The position numbers were made by a program, and so were the translations under genes. Positions 36,213 to 48,127 of a DNA stretch of 64,000 nt are shown piece after piece. Numbering within the stretch: position 1 is the first letter of the stretch; the number at the start of each line of letters is the position of its first letter. Below the pieces are notes generated by a model that saw only the letters and a program-made list of their open reading frames with translations, had not been told where the DNA came from and ran no database searches. Origin of the DNA: Epiperipatus broadwayi (Eukaryota > Onychophora > Udeonychophora > Euonychophora > Peripatidae); NCBI GenBank assembly GCA_028023455.1, contig JAQFVV010012418.1:9111244-9175243 (forward strand), read 5' to 3'.

Positions 36213-37178
36213 ATCTAGCCTTTGATGAGCCAACATCCTATTCTACAAGGTATCAGAAAGTACTCTTAGTCAGACCTTATTATTATTCAGTTAATCCTCA
36301 TATCTGAAGATCATTTCATTGTCTGGAATCTGTGGAGACTATAGATAACCTGAACACAGCATTTAATTGCTCAAAATTAGTAATGTATTCATATCTAAAT
36401 TATTTTTTCAGAATATTTTTCTACTTCTTAATAAAATTATTCAGAAAGCCTTTTTATATTTTTTTAAATAACTGGCAAAAAAGACATGCCATTACTTTTC
36501 AGCATTTGAGAATTTTCACTTCTACAAACTAGTAAGTTTCAATTTTTTGTCCCTGCATGCATAACAGTCAACTAGAAAAGTAGCACTTTATTTCTGAGAA
36601 ATATAAATCTAAGACAGCATTGGCTTTTAATATAGATCCATTTTATCAAATTTATATCAGTATAAGTATTTTCTTCTTGAAATTTTAACATCAAAAGTAT
36701 TCCTTAAATGCTGAAAAAAACTTTTAACTGTATGTATTATTATTCCTAATTTTAGGGATAATTTTTTTTTAATATTGATATTTTCTGCCAAATAAATATC
36801 AAAGTGATTAGCATATATAAGCAATAAAGATCTTCAATCTAAGCATAAAAACATCATTTCAAAATTTACATAATTTAATGGTAAAAATATATTGTTTACT
36901 TTTAATTCATCACTATTTTTTCAGATAAAACCTAATTGTAAATTCTGATTTTAAAATAAAGGATAAAATCAATATTTTATTTGCTTTTCTTTTCATAATA
37001 ACTTCTAGTTGAATATTCAAACTGTAACTAATGGCTTTTCTTATAAATTCATGCTACTTATGAAATATTCTATCATAATAGTAAATAATACAATGTGCAG
37101 TATAAATGTTACAATATAGTAATACTATTTATCTGTATAGTTCAGTGCAGTGAGACTAGTGAGCTTGATTTTCAGCTG

Positions 37179-37404
37179 AAAAAAAAAAGAAACTTCAATT
37201 TTATATATTGAGTAAACAGTTAATTCTTAGCCTAAATTACTTTGATGTTTAAAAATGGTTTGATTTTTCCATGCACTAAACCACATGATTAAAAAAAAAA
37301 AAGAAACTTCAATTTTATATACTGAGTAAATAGTTAATTCTTAGCCTAAATTACTTTGATGTTTAAAAATGATTTGATTTTTCCATGCACTAAACCACAT
37401 GATT
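37179..37404. repeat. Tandem duplication, two units of about 113 bp
   Basis: Copy 1 is 37179-37290 and copy 2 is 37291-37404. Each starts with an A run and GAAACTTCAATTTTATATA and ends CACTAAACCACATGATT. I count only three or four substitutions, so the duplication is recent relative to neighbouring elements. Confidence 0.9.
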
Positions 37405-37477
37405 AAAAAAATAATAATTGAACATCTTTATTGCTTGGATTTTCATAAAAAGTTCAAGCAGTAAAAGTATTAAAATT

Positions 37478-37540
37478 GGAATTGATCTGAGGACTTCAGA
37501 TTCCATAGTCTGACATTTGAACCATTGTACTAAACCATGC
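37478..37540 (-). repeat. tRNA-derived SINE-like relic
   Basis: On the minus strand TAGTACAATGG (37533-37523) fits the RNA polymerase III A box TRGYNNARNNG. GATCAATTCC (37487-37478) fits the B box GWTCRANNC. The gap is 35 bases, as in tRNA genes. Between them TCAGA...TCTGA can form an anticodon-like stem with an eight-base loop. The T arm does not pair, so this is not a functional tRNA. The body may run to an A/T-rich tail near 37405. Confidence 0.45.
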
Positions 37541-37568
37541 AAACAATCACATGGTTATTTCTATATAC

Positions 37569-40499
37569 CAGGCATGGCCAAGATGTCGCCCACGGTCTAC
37601 TGGTAACCTGTAAGGGTTCTGAAAGTAGACCACAAAGCTGCTGTGAACACTGACAACTTATAGTGATAAATCCAGAGCTGATTTGAATATAAAACATAAT
37701 AAAAAAAGTAAACGGGCTTATATTTTCTAATTAGTGATTCTTGGCTTCAACTTACGATAATGTGAAAACCATACACATTACACGTGCGTACTTTGCATTA
37801 TTTGATTCAGCAACCATGTTCCTTTCAGACAATATAAATTTCACTTCTCTATTATAAAAAATAAAAGATTTTATAATGATTTTTCTAAATAGTACTTTTT
37901 TTTTTCATTTTTGTTATTCTTATGGTTTAATGTTTACCGAGAAATTTATAGCAGAGAATAATGGTTAATCAATGGATTCAAGCATTATTCATGATTTCTC
38001 ATTGTGGAGCTGACAAACTAAGCTTCTCTCATAATTTTTGCTAATGATTTCTTAAAAATAAAATTAATTATGTCAAAAAAAAAAAAAAAAAAAGAATTAG
38101 CAGGCCATCTTTGCTCATAAATATAGAGATTATCTTTACTGCACGATCTTTTTTCTGATGAATTAGACTTTTGAACATTATTACTAGATTTTCAGTCACT
38201 CCTAAGCATTTTTTTTTAGTTATTATTTTATAAAAAAATAGTTGGAAAAAAATCATTTATGATATTCCTTTTATATGTTTTCTTGTCTAAATTTTAACAA
38301 TAAAAAAGCCAAATATTAAAAGTAAAAATTGCAATAAAATTTAGCCAATTAGATATATATGTGTGACCACAGTTATATATGTAAACATGACCATTGCGAT
38401 GTAAACTTTAGAGCTGTGTATCAGATACATAGAGAAGTATAGTTGATAAAACTATTAAGAAATTTACCAATTACAGATAACATTTAATAATGTCATTCAA
38501 AACCAGTAAAGATATTTCAAATGATGGTTCTGCCGCAGATAGCTATTAGGAACTGGGTTCAAATTATGGATCTGTGCAGATAGCCATAATGTCCATGTGT
38601 ACCATATAATTTTTCATAGATAAAAATACAACTTCTGATATCTGGTTACTCAAGTTGTGCTCTTAGTAGTTTCATAATATTCCAAAAAGAAAGTACTGTG
38701 TTGCCTGCCTAGAAAAAAGGCATGAAAGTTTTATTTATTGACTAGAGTGCTGATTAGACACAAACCAGTGTTCAGAGAGACTGCTTTATTGTTTATTAAC
38801 TGAAATAGGTAATGTACTCTACAAACTTCACCTCACTTATCTTTATTTAGGAGTGTTATCTGATATGCCAGTTTCTGCAACATCTTTCTACATTGTTGCT
38901 TTGACTTTGTGATCAGATGAGGAGAAATGATAATGATATACCTAATTTTATAGATTATCATTGTATTATACATCAGCATGCCTTGTGTTCAAAAGTATTG
39001 AAATTTAATCATGTTATGAGTGTTGCCTTCAAAATTGTTAATAAAATAAGATCAAAAAGCTTGTTACATCATCAATTCCGGGATTTGCTAAAGGAATGTG
39101 AGAGTGAACATAGTGAATTGTTATTACATACTGACATAAGGTGGTTAAGTCAAGCAAAATTTTTAATCAGATTCAGAGAACTTCTACCACAAATAAGATC
39201 ATTTTTGGAAACTAAAGGTGATTCATATTCAGAACTGAATGACAAAGAATGGCTTCTTGACCTCACCTTTTTCTGTGATATTACAGAAAAACTAAATAAC
39301 TTAAATGTAGAACTACAAGGAAAAGATAAAACAATAATAGTTATGATAAGCACTTTGAAGTCATTCAAGGAAAAATTAAGTATGTTTGTAATGCAACTGA
39401 AGTGTTGTGAATTAAAACATTTCAAAAATATGGCTGATGAGTCTAAAGATAGAAAGAATCTAATGTACAACAAATATGTTGAAAATATAATATTCCTCAT
39501 AAAGGAATTTGAAGGAAAGATTCGTGGAATTTGATAAACTTGAAGATATCACTAGTTTTTTGTCTTATCCATTTAATGTTAACATCAATATTGAAGATAT
39601 CGCTATGAAATTAAGTGAATTTATACATACAGATTCAGAAGGCCTGGAAGAAGAAATAGTAAATATTAAATGTGATATACATTTAAAATCAATGGCTTCA
39701 AATGAGAGCTTCTGGACATTAATAAGCAAGGATAAATATCCAAATATTTGGAGAGTTGCTGCATATTTCAATGCATTTTTTGGTTCAACATATTTGTATG
39801 AATCAGCATTTTCCTGCATGAATGCGATAAAAACTAAACATAGGTCACAGTTATTGGATCTACATTTGGAATCATGTTTAAGAATTAGTTTAAGTTCATA
39901 TGAGCCAAATTTTGACAAACGTGCTGAAACTATGCAATGCCAAGTGTCATCAAAATAATAAAAAAAATATTTTGTTTTTACTTTGTAATTTTTTTTGTTT
40001 GTAAAATTTGCATCTAATTTATTTTAATAAAATTCTAAAACAATAATTTTTTTTTTTTTTCTCTATATTTTCTTGAATTTTTTTTAAAATTTAGGACCAG
40101 CTCTAGAAAATAATTATTTATAGGTAATTCAATAATTGTAATTTAATAAATATTTTATAAAGCGACATGGACAAATTATAATACTAAAGGGAGCTGAGAT
40201 AATTTAATAGTAGTCATAGTAAAATATCTTCAACAGTTCATATCTTATAGAAAAAAAATTCATCAGTTCCTAAGTATCTTCTAAAAATGTCACCAATATT
40301 TGTGAATACCTAAAAAGCTCTTACAAAAAAAGAAATATCAACTCATAAGTACATTCTAAAAAAACCAGAACTTCAAACCGTTATTTTTTTTTCATTCAGC
40401 AAAAACATTTTTCCTGGTTCAAAGTCCTGGAAAAAAATATGTAGCCATCAGATACACTTTCACCAAAAGCTTCCAACATCTAAAAGTTTGGTCACCCTG
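37569..40499 (+). mobile_element. hAT transposon with exact 8-bp target duplication
   Basis: The element starts CAGGCATGGCCAAGATGT and ends AAAGTTTGGTCACCCTG; the reverse complement of the end, CAGGGTGACCAAACTTT, is similar to the start. The octamer CTATATAC is directly repeated at 37561-37568 and 40500-40507, exactly the size expected for hAT. It is 2931 bp long with one broken transposase on the plus strand. A subterminal inverted pair GGTCTAC / GTAGACC lies near the left end. The left 1.3 kb is non-coding or too decayed to read. Confidence 0.85.
38917..39958 (+). pseudogene. hAT transposase, GTF2IRD2/SCAND3-like group
   Basis: Two frames. Residues 1-205 of the first (38917-39531) read FIDYHCIIHQHALCSKVLKF, HTDIRWLSQAKFLIRFRELL and LLDLTFFCDITEKLNNLNVE, then LQGKDK. 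These are the RNase H-like core phrases of the group that also gave vertebrate GTF2IRD2 and ZBED/SCAND3 proteins. The second (39509-39958) carries the hAT C-terminal dimerisation region: FWTLISKDKYPNIWRVAAYF, then FGSTYLYESAFSCMNAIK. A single-base shift near 39515 separates them: KEFEG in one frame, then ERFVEFDKLED in the next. The N-terminal zinc-finger part and the first catalytic Asp region, expected before 38917, are not readable. Confidence 0.88.
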
Positions 40500-40507
40500 C
40501 TATATAC

Positions 40508-42029
40508 TCTATTTTGCACCAAAAAAGAGATTTTCTATCTTGATTTATATATTAATAAAATATTAATATCATTTAGTTTATTTTACAATTTATATAATTA
40601 TACCTCACCACTGACGGGGTTTCAATAGAGGTTTGTAATTATATAAATCATTGTAAAAATAATCAAGAAAGTAAACAATATTAATATTATATGGGTTTGG
40701 CAATGCAATAAGAAAGATAAAAATTACATTAATAAAAAACAATTGTATTTTTAAGTTGTGTATTGTAAATACGTTTTTGGAATTTTCATTTTATAATACT
40801 TCTTTTCTACAAATTTGTTTTTCAAATTACTTGAATATGCTGATGTGAATTCATTTTGAACAAATGATGTGATGAATGTAATCAACTTTAATTTACTTCA
40901 GAATAAATGTTAATAATAATCCAGCAAATGATAATTAATATTTCTCTTAATCTGGGCAAATTATGAGGGAATAGAATACTTCAAATTTCTACAATTGCTA
41001 GATTTTTATTGTGTTGGTGTGAGTTAATATGTGTATTTTTTAATCTTTTAAAAAAATGCAATCATTAAATTAATTGTAATATAAATCACACTAACATCTT
41101 TATTAAATTCCCAGTACAGCTGACAGTTTTGACTGTGCAATTCTTCCCCTCAGTGGAACACAATACATATATTGCTAAATACATATAATGTGAATTAATT
41201 TAATACGCATGATTTCATGTGAGTGCATTTTATATTTAATTTTCTTAGTTTGCTACAAGAAAACTATCTAACAGTTTGTGATTTTTATTTTCCCCTCAAA
41301 ATAATAACTGTATAAAAAAAAACCTGAAATAATTTTATGTACTATTTCTTTTTACAGTACATTTCTGTTAATTATATTATGGGTAAATATTAAAAAGATA
41401 GGAAAAATGCTCAAAAATATAGCAAGAAACAAAACCAAGTTTTATTCCAATTCTACATTTTGATTACAGAGATATATATTGTTTAATATTAAATTTTAAA
41501 GATGACCAATTATTAGACAACTTGCATCATTGCTCTGACTGATGCATCACTTAAAAAGTTCACTGCAAAATAAAATATTTGTGCAAAACATTGCTTTATA
41601 CAAAACAATATTCCAGTTAATTCTATTTTATAGATGATAATGTTAAAAGCTTTGGCATAGCAGGTAAAGATTATTATGAACATGAGACTTTTAGAAAATT
41701 AATTATTTTGTATATTCAATTTGATTTATAATGAACTTTCTAAAACTTGAGTGTTCTGATTCATATAAGATTTAGTTTTCTATAATATTATACAATTAAT
41801 TATAATAAATAATAAAAAAATATATAACAGCTATATATATATGGCAGTTATTAAACATTTTAAACAAAAATGATAGATATAATACAGATAAAAATATAGC
41901 TACTTTACAAAAGGAATAGTTTATTGAATTATACAAAAATTCCAAATATATCTCCATATTCTTTATTAATGTATCTATTCTTTTATCCCATTCCTTACCA
42001 CTATAACACTCAACAATCCTATAACGTAG
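40508..42029. other. No gene recognised
   Basis: AT-rich sequence to the right of the hAT insertion; no frame or repeat end supported. Confidence 0.55.
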
Positions 42030-43735
42030 CTCCCTCTATTACATATTATTTAAACTAAATATCTATATGTATTAAAAACCTTTATTTATATGAATATATT
42101 TTTTATTTATACACTTTTAACTTATTATTATATAATTCTCTTATAAACTTATATTATACTGTTTTATATGTAAATATTATACTAAATTTTTCCTAATATT
42201 TAATTACTATAAACATACTTATGTTTATACTCCTATGTAACGTAATCATTTTTTTTACAACCCATAATTCATTTATAAATAATTTTTTCTTTATATATTT
42301 ACTTCTATTTATCCCATTTAAAAACTATATCTATAGCAATCTCATCCTAATCCCAGAATCCCTATTAAATTTTGATTTTATCTTTCTTGTTAATAGTTTC
42401 TTTCATTTTCTTTCTTTAATATTGTCTGTATGTAACATCATTTTTATTGAACTTTGTGTAAATTTGTGTCCTATTTCCTTCATATATATATATATCAGTG
42501 ATTTATCTGACATGTTGTTTTAATCTTGTGTAACATTGTTTGCATTTTATCACATACACTCTATTAATTATTTCTTTATTATCTTTATTATATGTATTTG
42601 TTATCTATTAAATTTAATAAGTTTTCTCTTTTTTTATTAACTATTTTTGTAGTAATTATTCTTTTGTATTTTTTATTAATTTTTCTTTATAATTTTATTA
42701 AACTTATTCCCTATAATATTATTATTTGTTTTTATTCCTATATATCTATTTTCACCTTTCTTTTTTAGCTCATTGATTATTAAATGTTTGTTTAATATAT
42801 TTTTTTTCTTGAACAATATATTGCAGCCCTGTGTATTCTTGAATATATACAACTACCAATTTTATATTTCCTATCAATGTTGGAAGATCAACTTGTTATT
42901 TTGCTACCAATATCGTTCTTCTTATAAATATTTGTTTAAATATACCATTTTTTATCTATCAATTTCTTTTGAAACATTACATCCAGATATACAATTTCAT
43001 TATTTTCTGCCTTCTTAACTGTAAACTTTATATTCCTTCCATTTTATTAAAATCATTAATAAACCAGTTTATTTGTCTTTGTCTATTATTAAAAAATCAC
43101 CAAATAATAATCTACATATAGGAGCATTTTTATTTTGTGTTATATTTTTATCAAACTCATTCATATAATTATTGCTTAAAATTGCAATTAGAGCTCCTCC
43201 CATTAATAATTCTTCTCTTTGCTTACAAAATTCTCTACTGTATTCAAAAGTTACATCCTTACAATATAATTTCATTAAATCTACCAATATATGAGAAGGT
43301 AATTTTATTTTTTTATTTTTATCCTTAATATACTTTCCTATTAAAATTATTGCTTTTTCTACATTTAAATTAGTATACATTGATATAATGTTCATTTTTA
43401 TAAATGTTAAATTTCTATATTCATATTTTTTAAATATGTTATTAATTTTGTTTATTAAAATTTTATTATTTTTAACGTTGGAATTTTCATACACATTAGT
43501 ATATTTTTTAAAAATTTCACTCAATAACCATTTTGAAACTTTTTCTAAGTAAGATCCCTTACAATCAATAATTGGTTTTAGTGGTATATTTTCTTTGTTA
43601 ATTTTTGGAGCCCCATATATTTTAGTTGTTCTACATTCTTTACTCACTATTTTCTCAAATGTTGACCTGCTTATTAAACCCTCTTTATAAATATGTTTAA
43701 TTAATGTATATATTTTTCTATTTAATAGATGAAAT
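42030..43735 (-). mobile_element. Penelope-like element, left arm of an inverted pair
   Basis: On the minus strand, from about 43708: IYKEGLISRSTFEKIVSKE, then IYGAPKINKENIPLKPIIDC, the conserved PKIHK..PLRPI block of Penelope reverse transcriptases. NIISMYTNLNVEKA (motif A, with the usual first Asp changed to Asn) and LLMGGALIAILSNNYMNEF follow. Where YVDD is expected there is LLFGDFLII, so the catalytic site is lost. The open frame is 43647-43069. The remaining 1 kb matches the 3' part of the right arm: for example 42223-42280 is the reverse complement of 44960-45020, including the phrase ATTTATAAATGAATTATGGG. Pairing fades near 42030. Confidence 0.8.
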
Positions 43736-43744
43736 TAATGACAT

Positions 43745-45935
43745 TTAAATATGAATACAGAAATTGAACATTTACAAAAATGGACATTATATCAATGTAT
43801 ACTAATTTAAATGTAGAAAAAGCAATAAATTTAGCTGTAGGAAAATATATTAATGATAAAAATAAAAATATCTGTTCATATATTGGTAGATTATATAAGG
43901 ATGTAACTTTTGAATATAATAGGGAATTTTATAAGCAAAGAAAAGGATTATTAATGGGAGGAGCTCTAAGTCCAATTTTAAGCAATATTTGTATGAATGA
44001 GTTTGATAAAAATATAACACAAAATAAAAATGCTCCTTTGTTTTTTAACAGATATGTAGATGATTATTTGATGATTTTTAATAAAAGCCAAAGTCAAATA
44101 AACTGGTTTATCAATGATATTAATAAAATGGAATGGAATATAAAGTTTACAGTTGAAAAAGAAGAAAATAATGAAATTGCATATCTAGATATAGTGTTTC
44201 AAAAGAAATTGATAGATAAAAAATGGTATAGTCAAACAAATATTTATAAGAACAATAATATTGATAACAAAATAACAAGTTGGTCTTCCAACATTGATAA
44301 GAAAAAATAAAATTAGTTGTATATATTCAATATACAGGGCTGCAATATAATGTTCAAGAAAAGAAGACTATTAAACAAAACGATTTAATAATCAATGAGT
44401 TAAAAAGGAGTGATTTCCCTGTACATATAATTAAAAAAAGTATTGAAAAAATACAGTATAAGACAAATAAAAATGAAAAGAATGAAGGAAAAAAGAAAGA
44501 TGAAAATAGATATATAGGAATAAAAACAAATAATGAATAAGTTTAATAAAATTATAAAGATTAATAAAAAATTCAATAGATAACAAATACATAGGATATA
44601 ATAAAGATAATAAAGAAATAATTAATGGATTGTATGTGATAAAATGCAAACAATGTTTAGATAGCAGGATTGATAACAAATATGTGGGAGAAATGAAAAA
44701 TTCTATAAAAACAAGATTAAAACATGTCAGATAATAAATCATCAATATATATATACATATGAAGAAAACAGAACAAATTTACACAAAGTTCAATAAAAAT
44801 GATGTTACATACAGACAATATTAAAGAAAGAAAAATAACAGCAATACTAATAAGAAAGATAACACCAAAATTTAATAAAGATTCTGGGATTAGGATGAGA
44901 TTGGTATATAGATATAGATATTAAATGGGATATGTAGAGATAAATATATAAAGAGAAAATTATTTATAAATGAATTATGGGTTGTAAAAAAATGGTTGTT
45001 ACATAGGAGTATAAATATGAGTATATTTATAGATATTAAATATTAGGAAAAATTTAGCATAATATTTACATATAAAGCAGTATAATATAAGTTTATAAGA
45101 GAATTATATAATAATAATAAAAGTTAAAGTATATAAATAAAAAATATATACATATAAATAAAGGGTTTTGGTACACATAAATATTTAGTTTAAATAATAT
45201 GTAATAGAGGGAGGTAAGGTATAAGATTTTTTTAAAAGATTACTATATTTATAGGGTTTAGATGTTAAAAAAATAGTAATAAATATAAAATATTAATTTT
45301 AACAGAAGAAAGAGTAAGAAAATCATAGATATTATATGACTTAAAAATTAAAAACAATATTAATAAATGAATTACAGTTGAAATGACAATTATATGAATA
45401 AAAATTATTAAATATATGTGGTCAAGTGTATCAGTGTTATGAGATAGTGTGGAGAGTGGTGGGTCATGTGAAAGTCTGTGCTCATATACCCTATATATCA
45501 CATGTATAAACACAGGTATATTTATAAGCCTGTGGGTTTCAGTTAAATGTTTTATTGAGGTGAAGCTAATAAAAATAAAGTTTAAGTTTATAAGGAATAG
45601 AAGTAATTAGAAGATTATTAAAAATAATAAAAATGAATAATATAATTAGATTAATAGTTGTTCTTGAATATGTATGAATATAATTAGGAATATACATGTA
45701 TAATTTATATTTATTTTTTATTTATATCGTATATTTTATTTTACGTTAACTGGATTATTTTATTTGGGTTTAATTATATTTATTTCAGTTTTATTAGGTT
45801 TTGTTATATATTTTCTGTTGTTTTTAGGTTTTTTTATTTACAATTTTTATGATATTTATATAGTTATGTATTTTATTTTACTTTGTTCATTATATCATAA
45901 CTCTAAAGAAGACTGCAGGACGGTCAAAACGTAGG
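43745..45935 (+). mobile_element. Penelope-like element, right arm of the inverted pair
   Basis: The plus-strand frame 43780-44310 (176 codons) begins MDIISMYTNLNVEKA (motif A), then LLMGGALSPILSNICMNEF (motif B), RYVDDYLMIF at residues 91-100 (motif C intact) and IAYLDIVF. It starts abruptly within the reverse transcriptase, so it is 5'-truncated relative to the left arm. After the stop near 44310, a separate frame at 44627-44735 reads GLYVIKCKQC, then NKYVGEMKNSIKTRLKHV, the GIY-YIG nuclease with G-x-Y, Y-V-G and the Arg recognisable. The 3' end carries a hammerhead-like motif at 45901. Linker sequence between the domains has stops. Confidence 0.82.
45901..45935 (+). ncRNA. Degenerate hammerhead-like motif at Penelope 3' end
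   Basis: CTCTAAAGAAGACTGCAGGA, then CGGTCAAAACGTAGG, is the shape of the conserved Penelope motif CTGA.GA - stem - CGAAACG. GAC and GTC can pair as stem II; the core has two or three changes (CTCTAAAGA, CAAAACG). Penelope-like elements are known to encode hammerhead ribozymes in their terminal repeats. Activity here is doubtful because core bases are changed. Confidence 0.5.
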
Positions 45936-46226
45936 TGTATATATGTACAATAAGAAGTTTTTGCTAAAAAGTGTTCGAAATAATTTGGATAAATTGGATT
46001 TATATAAGATATTACAGCAAAAATAAAGGAAAAGGTGATTTTGGTAATAATTATAAACTTTATATATTAGTTAATTATTGTATCTGATTTAATGAAATAT
46101 GTTACTGAATAGTTGTGAAATTAATGTTTATGAGCAGGTATGGCAAGAGACGGTAGTTTGTTCTATTTTTATACCACAATCTAGTTGGAGATAAGTATAT
46201 AAAAATTATTCGATAAAGACAATTAG

Positions 46227-46908
46227 TCAATAAACATCACATGACCATCACTTCCTATGTTTGTGTATAACTGTTGTTAAAACAGGCAAAACTCACTATA
46301 CGTATTCCCACACATAGCAAGCTAGAGTAATCAATGGATGCCAGAAGGCTTGTGTATAAAATCCCCATCTAGTGCCTATTCATCCAATATCCCCAGACTA
46401 GTTTCTGGCTTGGGGTCTTCGTCAGTGAGGAGCCTTGGATCTGAGAGCACTGCACCTAGATCTTAGGATCTAATGTAACCTCCGGCAACCACCTTTTATC
46501 TCCACTTAACTACAAAACTATGAGTCTTAAACTGAAAACACCTTAATGTTTTTCATCCAAGCCCATTAGCTTATATAGTCATATGGGTCTGAACTCAGTT
46601 TAGCACCCATACATTTTGGTGTCTTTGGTTCTTTAACAACCATAGCCACCACTATCCTATGAGGCAGGATTGGTTTTAAGCCAATAAACATCACATGACC
46701 AAAACTTCTTATGTTTGTATATAACTGTTGTTAAGTGGAGATAAAAGGTGGCTGCTGGAGGGTTGCATTAGTGCTCTCAAATCCAAGCCTCCTCATTGAC
46801 GAATGCCACAAGCCAGAAACTAGTCTGAGGATATTGGATGAGTAGGCACTAAATGGGGATTTTATGCACAAACTTTCTGGCAATACGTATAGGAAGTTTT
46901 GCCTGTTT
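46227..46908. mobile_element. Foldback element of unknown class, copy 2
   Basis: It begins TCAATAAACATCACATGACC and ends GAAGTTTTGCCTGTTT, like the copy at 16921-17979. Layout: block A (to about 46500), central block C (46501-46676, with TACATTTTGGTGTC and GGCAGGATTGGT), a short direct copy of the A start (46677-46740), then block A in reverse complement. The 13-mer TAAAGACAATTAG flanks it on both sides (46214-46226 and 46909-46921). Because the element itself ends in TTTTAA, the real duplication is 10-13 bp. There is no coding frame. Such long target duplications are unusual for MITEs and would fit target-primed or other insertion. Confidence 0.65.
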
Positions 46909-46921
46909 TAAAGACAATTAG

Positions 46922-48085
46922 CTTATAATCGCGATCACTTGCTATGTTACTAAATGTTGGTATGTTAACTCACTCAAAAAATGTATAAATTATGAGTGGA
47001 GGCTGCATAGACAAGCTAAATTAAGGTTATATGAAGTAGATGTCAGTTTTAGTTAACTAGTCTTATATTTGAATTACTATTATTGAATGTATGGCTGGTA
47101 TCCATCGATTTGGGTTACGAGTTACATCTCTGATTCTCATTCTTATGTAATGCGTTAGTATTAGATGATTGTAACATCATTTGTGACTGATGATCTCTTA
47201 CAATCATTATCTTATTTAAACAGTGATGTGGAGTAGACAATCAATTCCTATCATATGCCATCCATTTTATTTTCATATATTATGTAGTGATACATATGCG
47301 ACTGCCGGTCACTTTACATACGCTGTAAAGTTTAATTCCTACCATAGGCATATAATCTTTCCATGTATGCGTTCTTATATAACTATTGTAATACAGATGT
47401 GAATCCCTGTATTTTACCATTATATTTTATTACTTATTGCATTCTAATATCATAACCCGTATTTGATCACAACAGTCAATCAGTAAGATCATTCTTAACT
47501 TATAAGCTTGTATTATCATCATTAAACAGGGTGTTAGCCTATGTAGAGCACATTAGATAATTGATAACAAAGCAGTCTGTGCAGTAGATTGGAATACATT
47601 CAAACAATTAACGTTAATAGTATTCTAAAATAGTAGCTGTCAAATATCAATTGATTTAAACATTTAAGATCTACTATATATTATATCTGTCATAATTAAA
47701 ATTAAATTAAGAAAATTTGGAAAGGTTTATTTACCATATTTAATTTTCAATTTGTTGTTATAGCTTTACGTTAAAAGTGTAAAAGCACGATTTAATATTA
47801 TCATAAGTAAATTTATAACTTAGTTAACTAAAGTCATGCCAATATAGTTTTGTGTTGCATAAACATGAATAAATAGAGTTGTCTCATTATTTTTGGCAGT
47901 TTGTAATCTTTATTTGCAATCAATAACTCAAGTAAATAATTAAGAGTCTTGTTTTCTCCCTGATCTTAGCGGGCTTTAGAAGAAAAGTTGGTATTCTGTG
48001 ACGTCAGAATGCAGAATGTACTCAGATGATTTGCATATGGGTTGCACAATTCTGATAGTTAGCAATATATATATTAATAGTTAGG
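46922..48085. other. No gene recognised; CRE-like site
   Basis: Moderately complex AT-rich sequence, possibly older element material. TGACGTCA, a perfect CRE/ATF palindrome, lies at about 48000-48007, close to the 3' end of a Penelope copy. No reading frame is supported. Confidence 0.45.
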
Positions 48086-48095
48086 CATAAAAAAT

Positions 48096-48127
48096 CTTTT
48101 TCGGCATATGCTTTCATGCCTTATCAA
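48096..48127 (-). ncRNA. Hammerhead-like motif at Penelope 3' end
   Basis: On the minus strand TTGATAAGGCATGAAAGCAT, then ATGCCGAAAAAG. GGCAT and ATGCC pair as stem II, followed by CGAAA; the first core half is TTGATAA instead of CTGATGA. A related inverted copy is at 50550-50582. Confidence 0.45.

Noticed and set aside
42221-42523. Plus-strand 100-codon hydrophobic frame
   Set aside because: It is antisense to the Penelope left arm and reflects AT-rich, T-rich antisense sequence.
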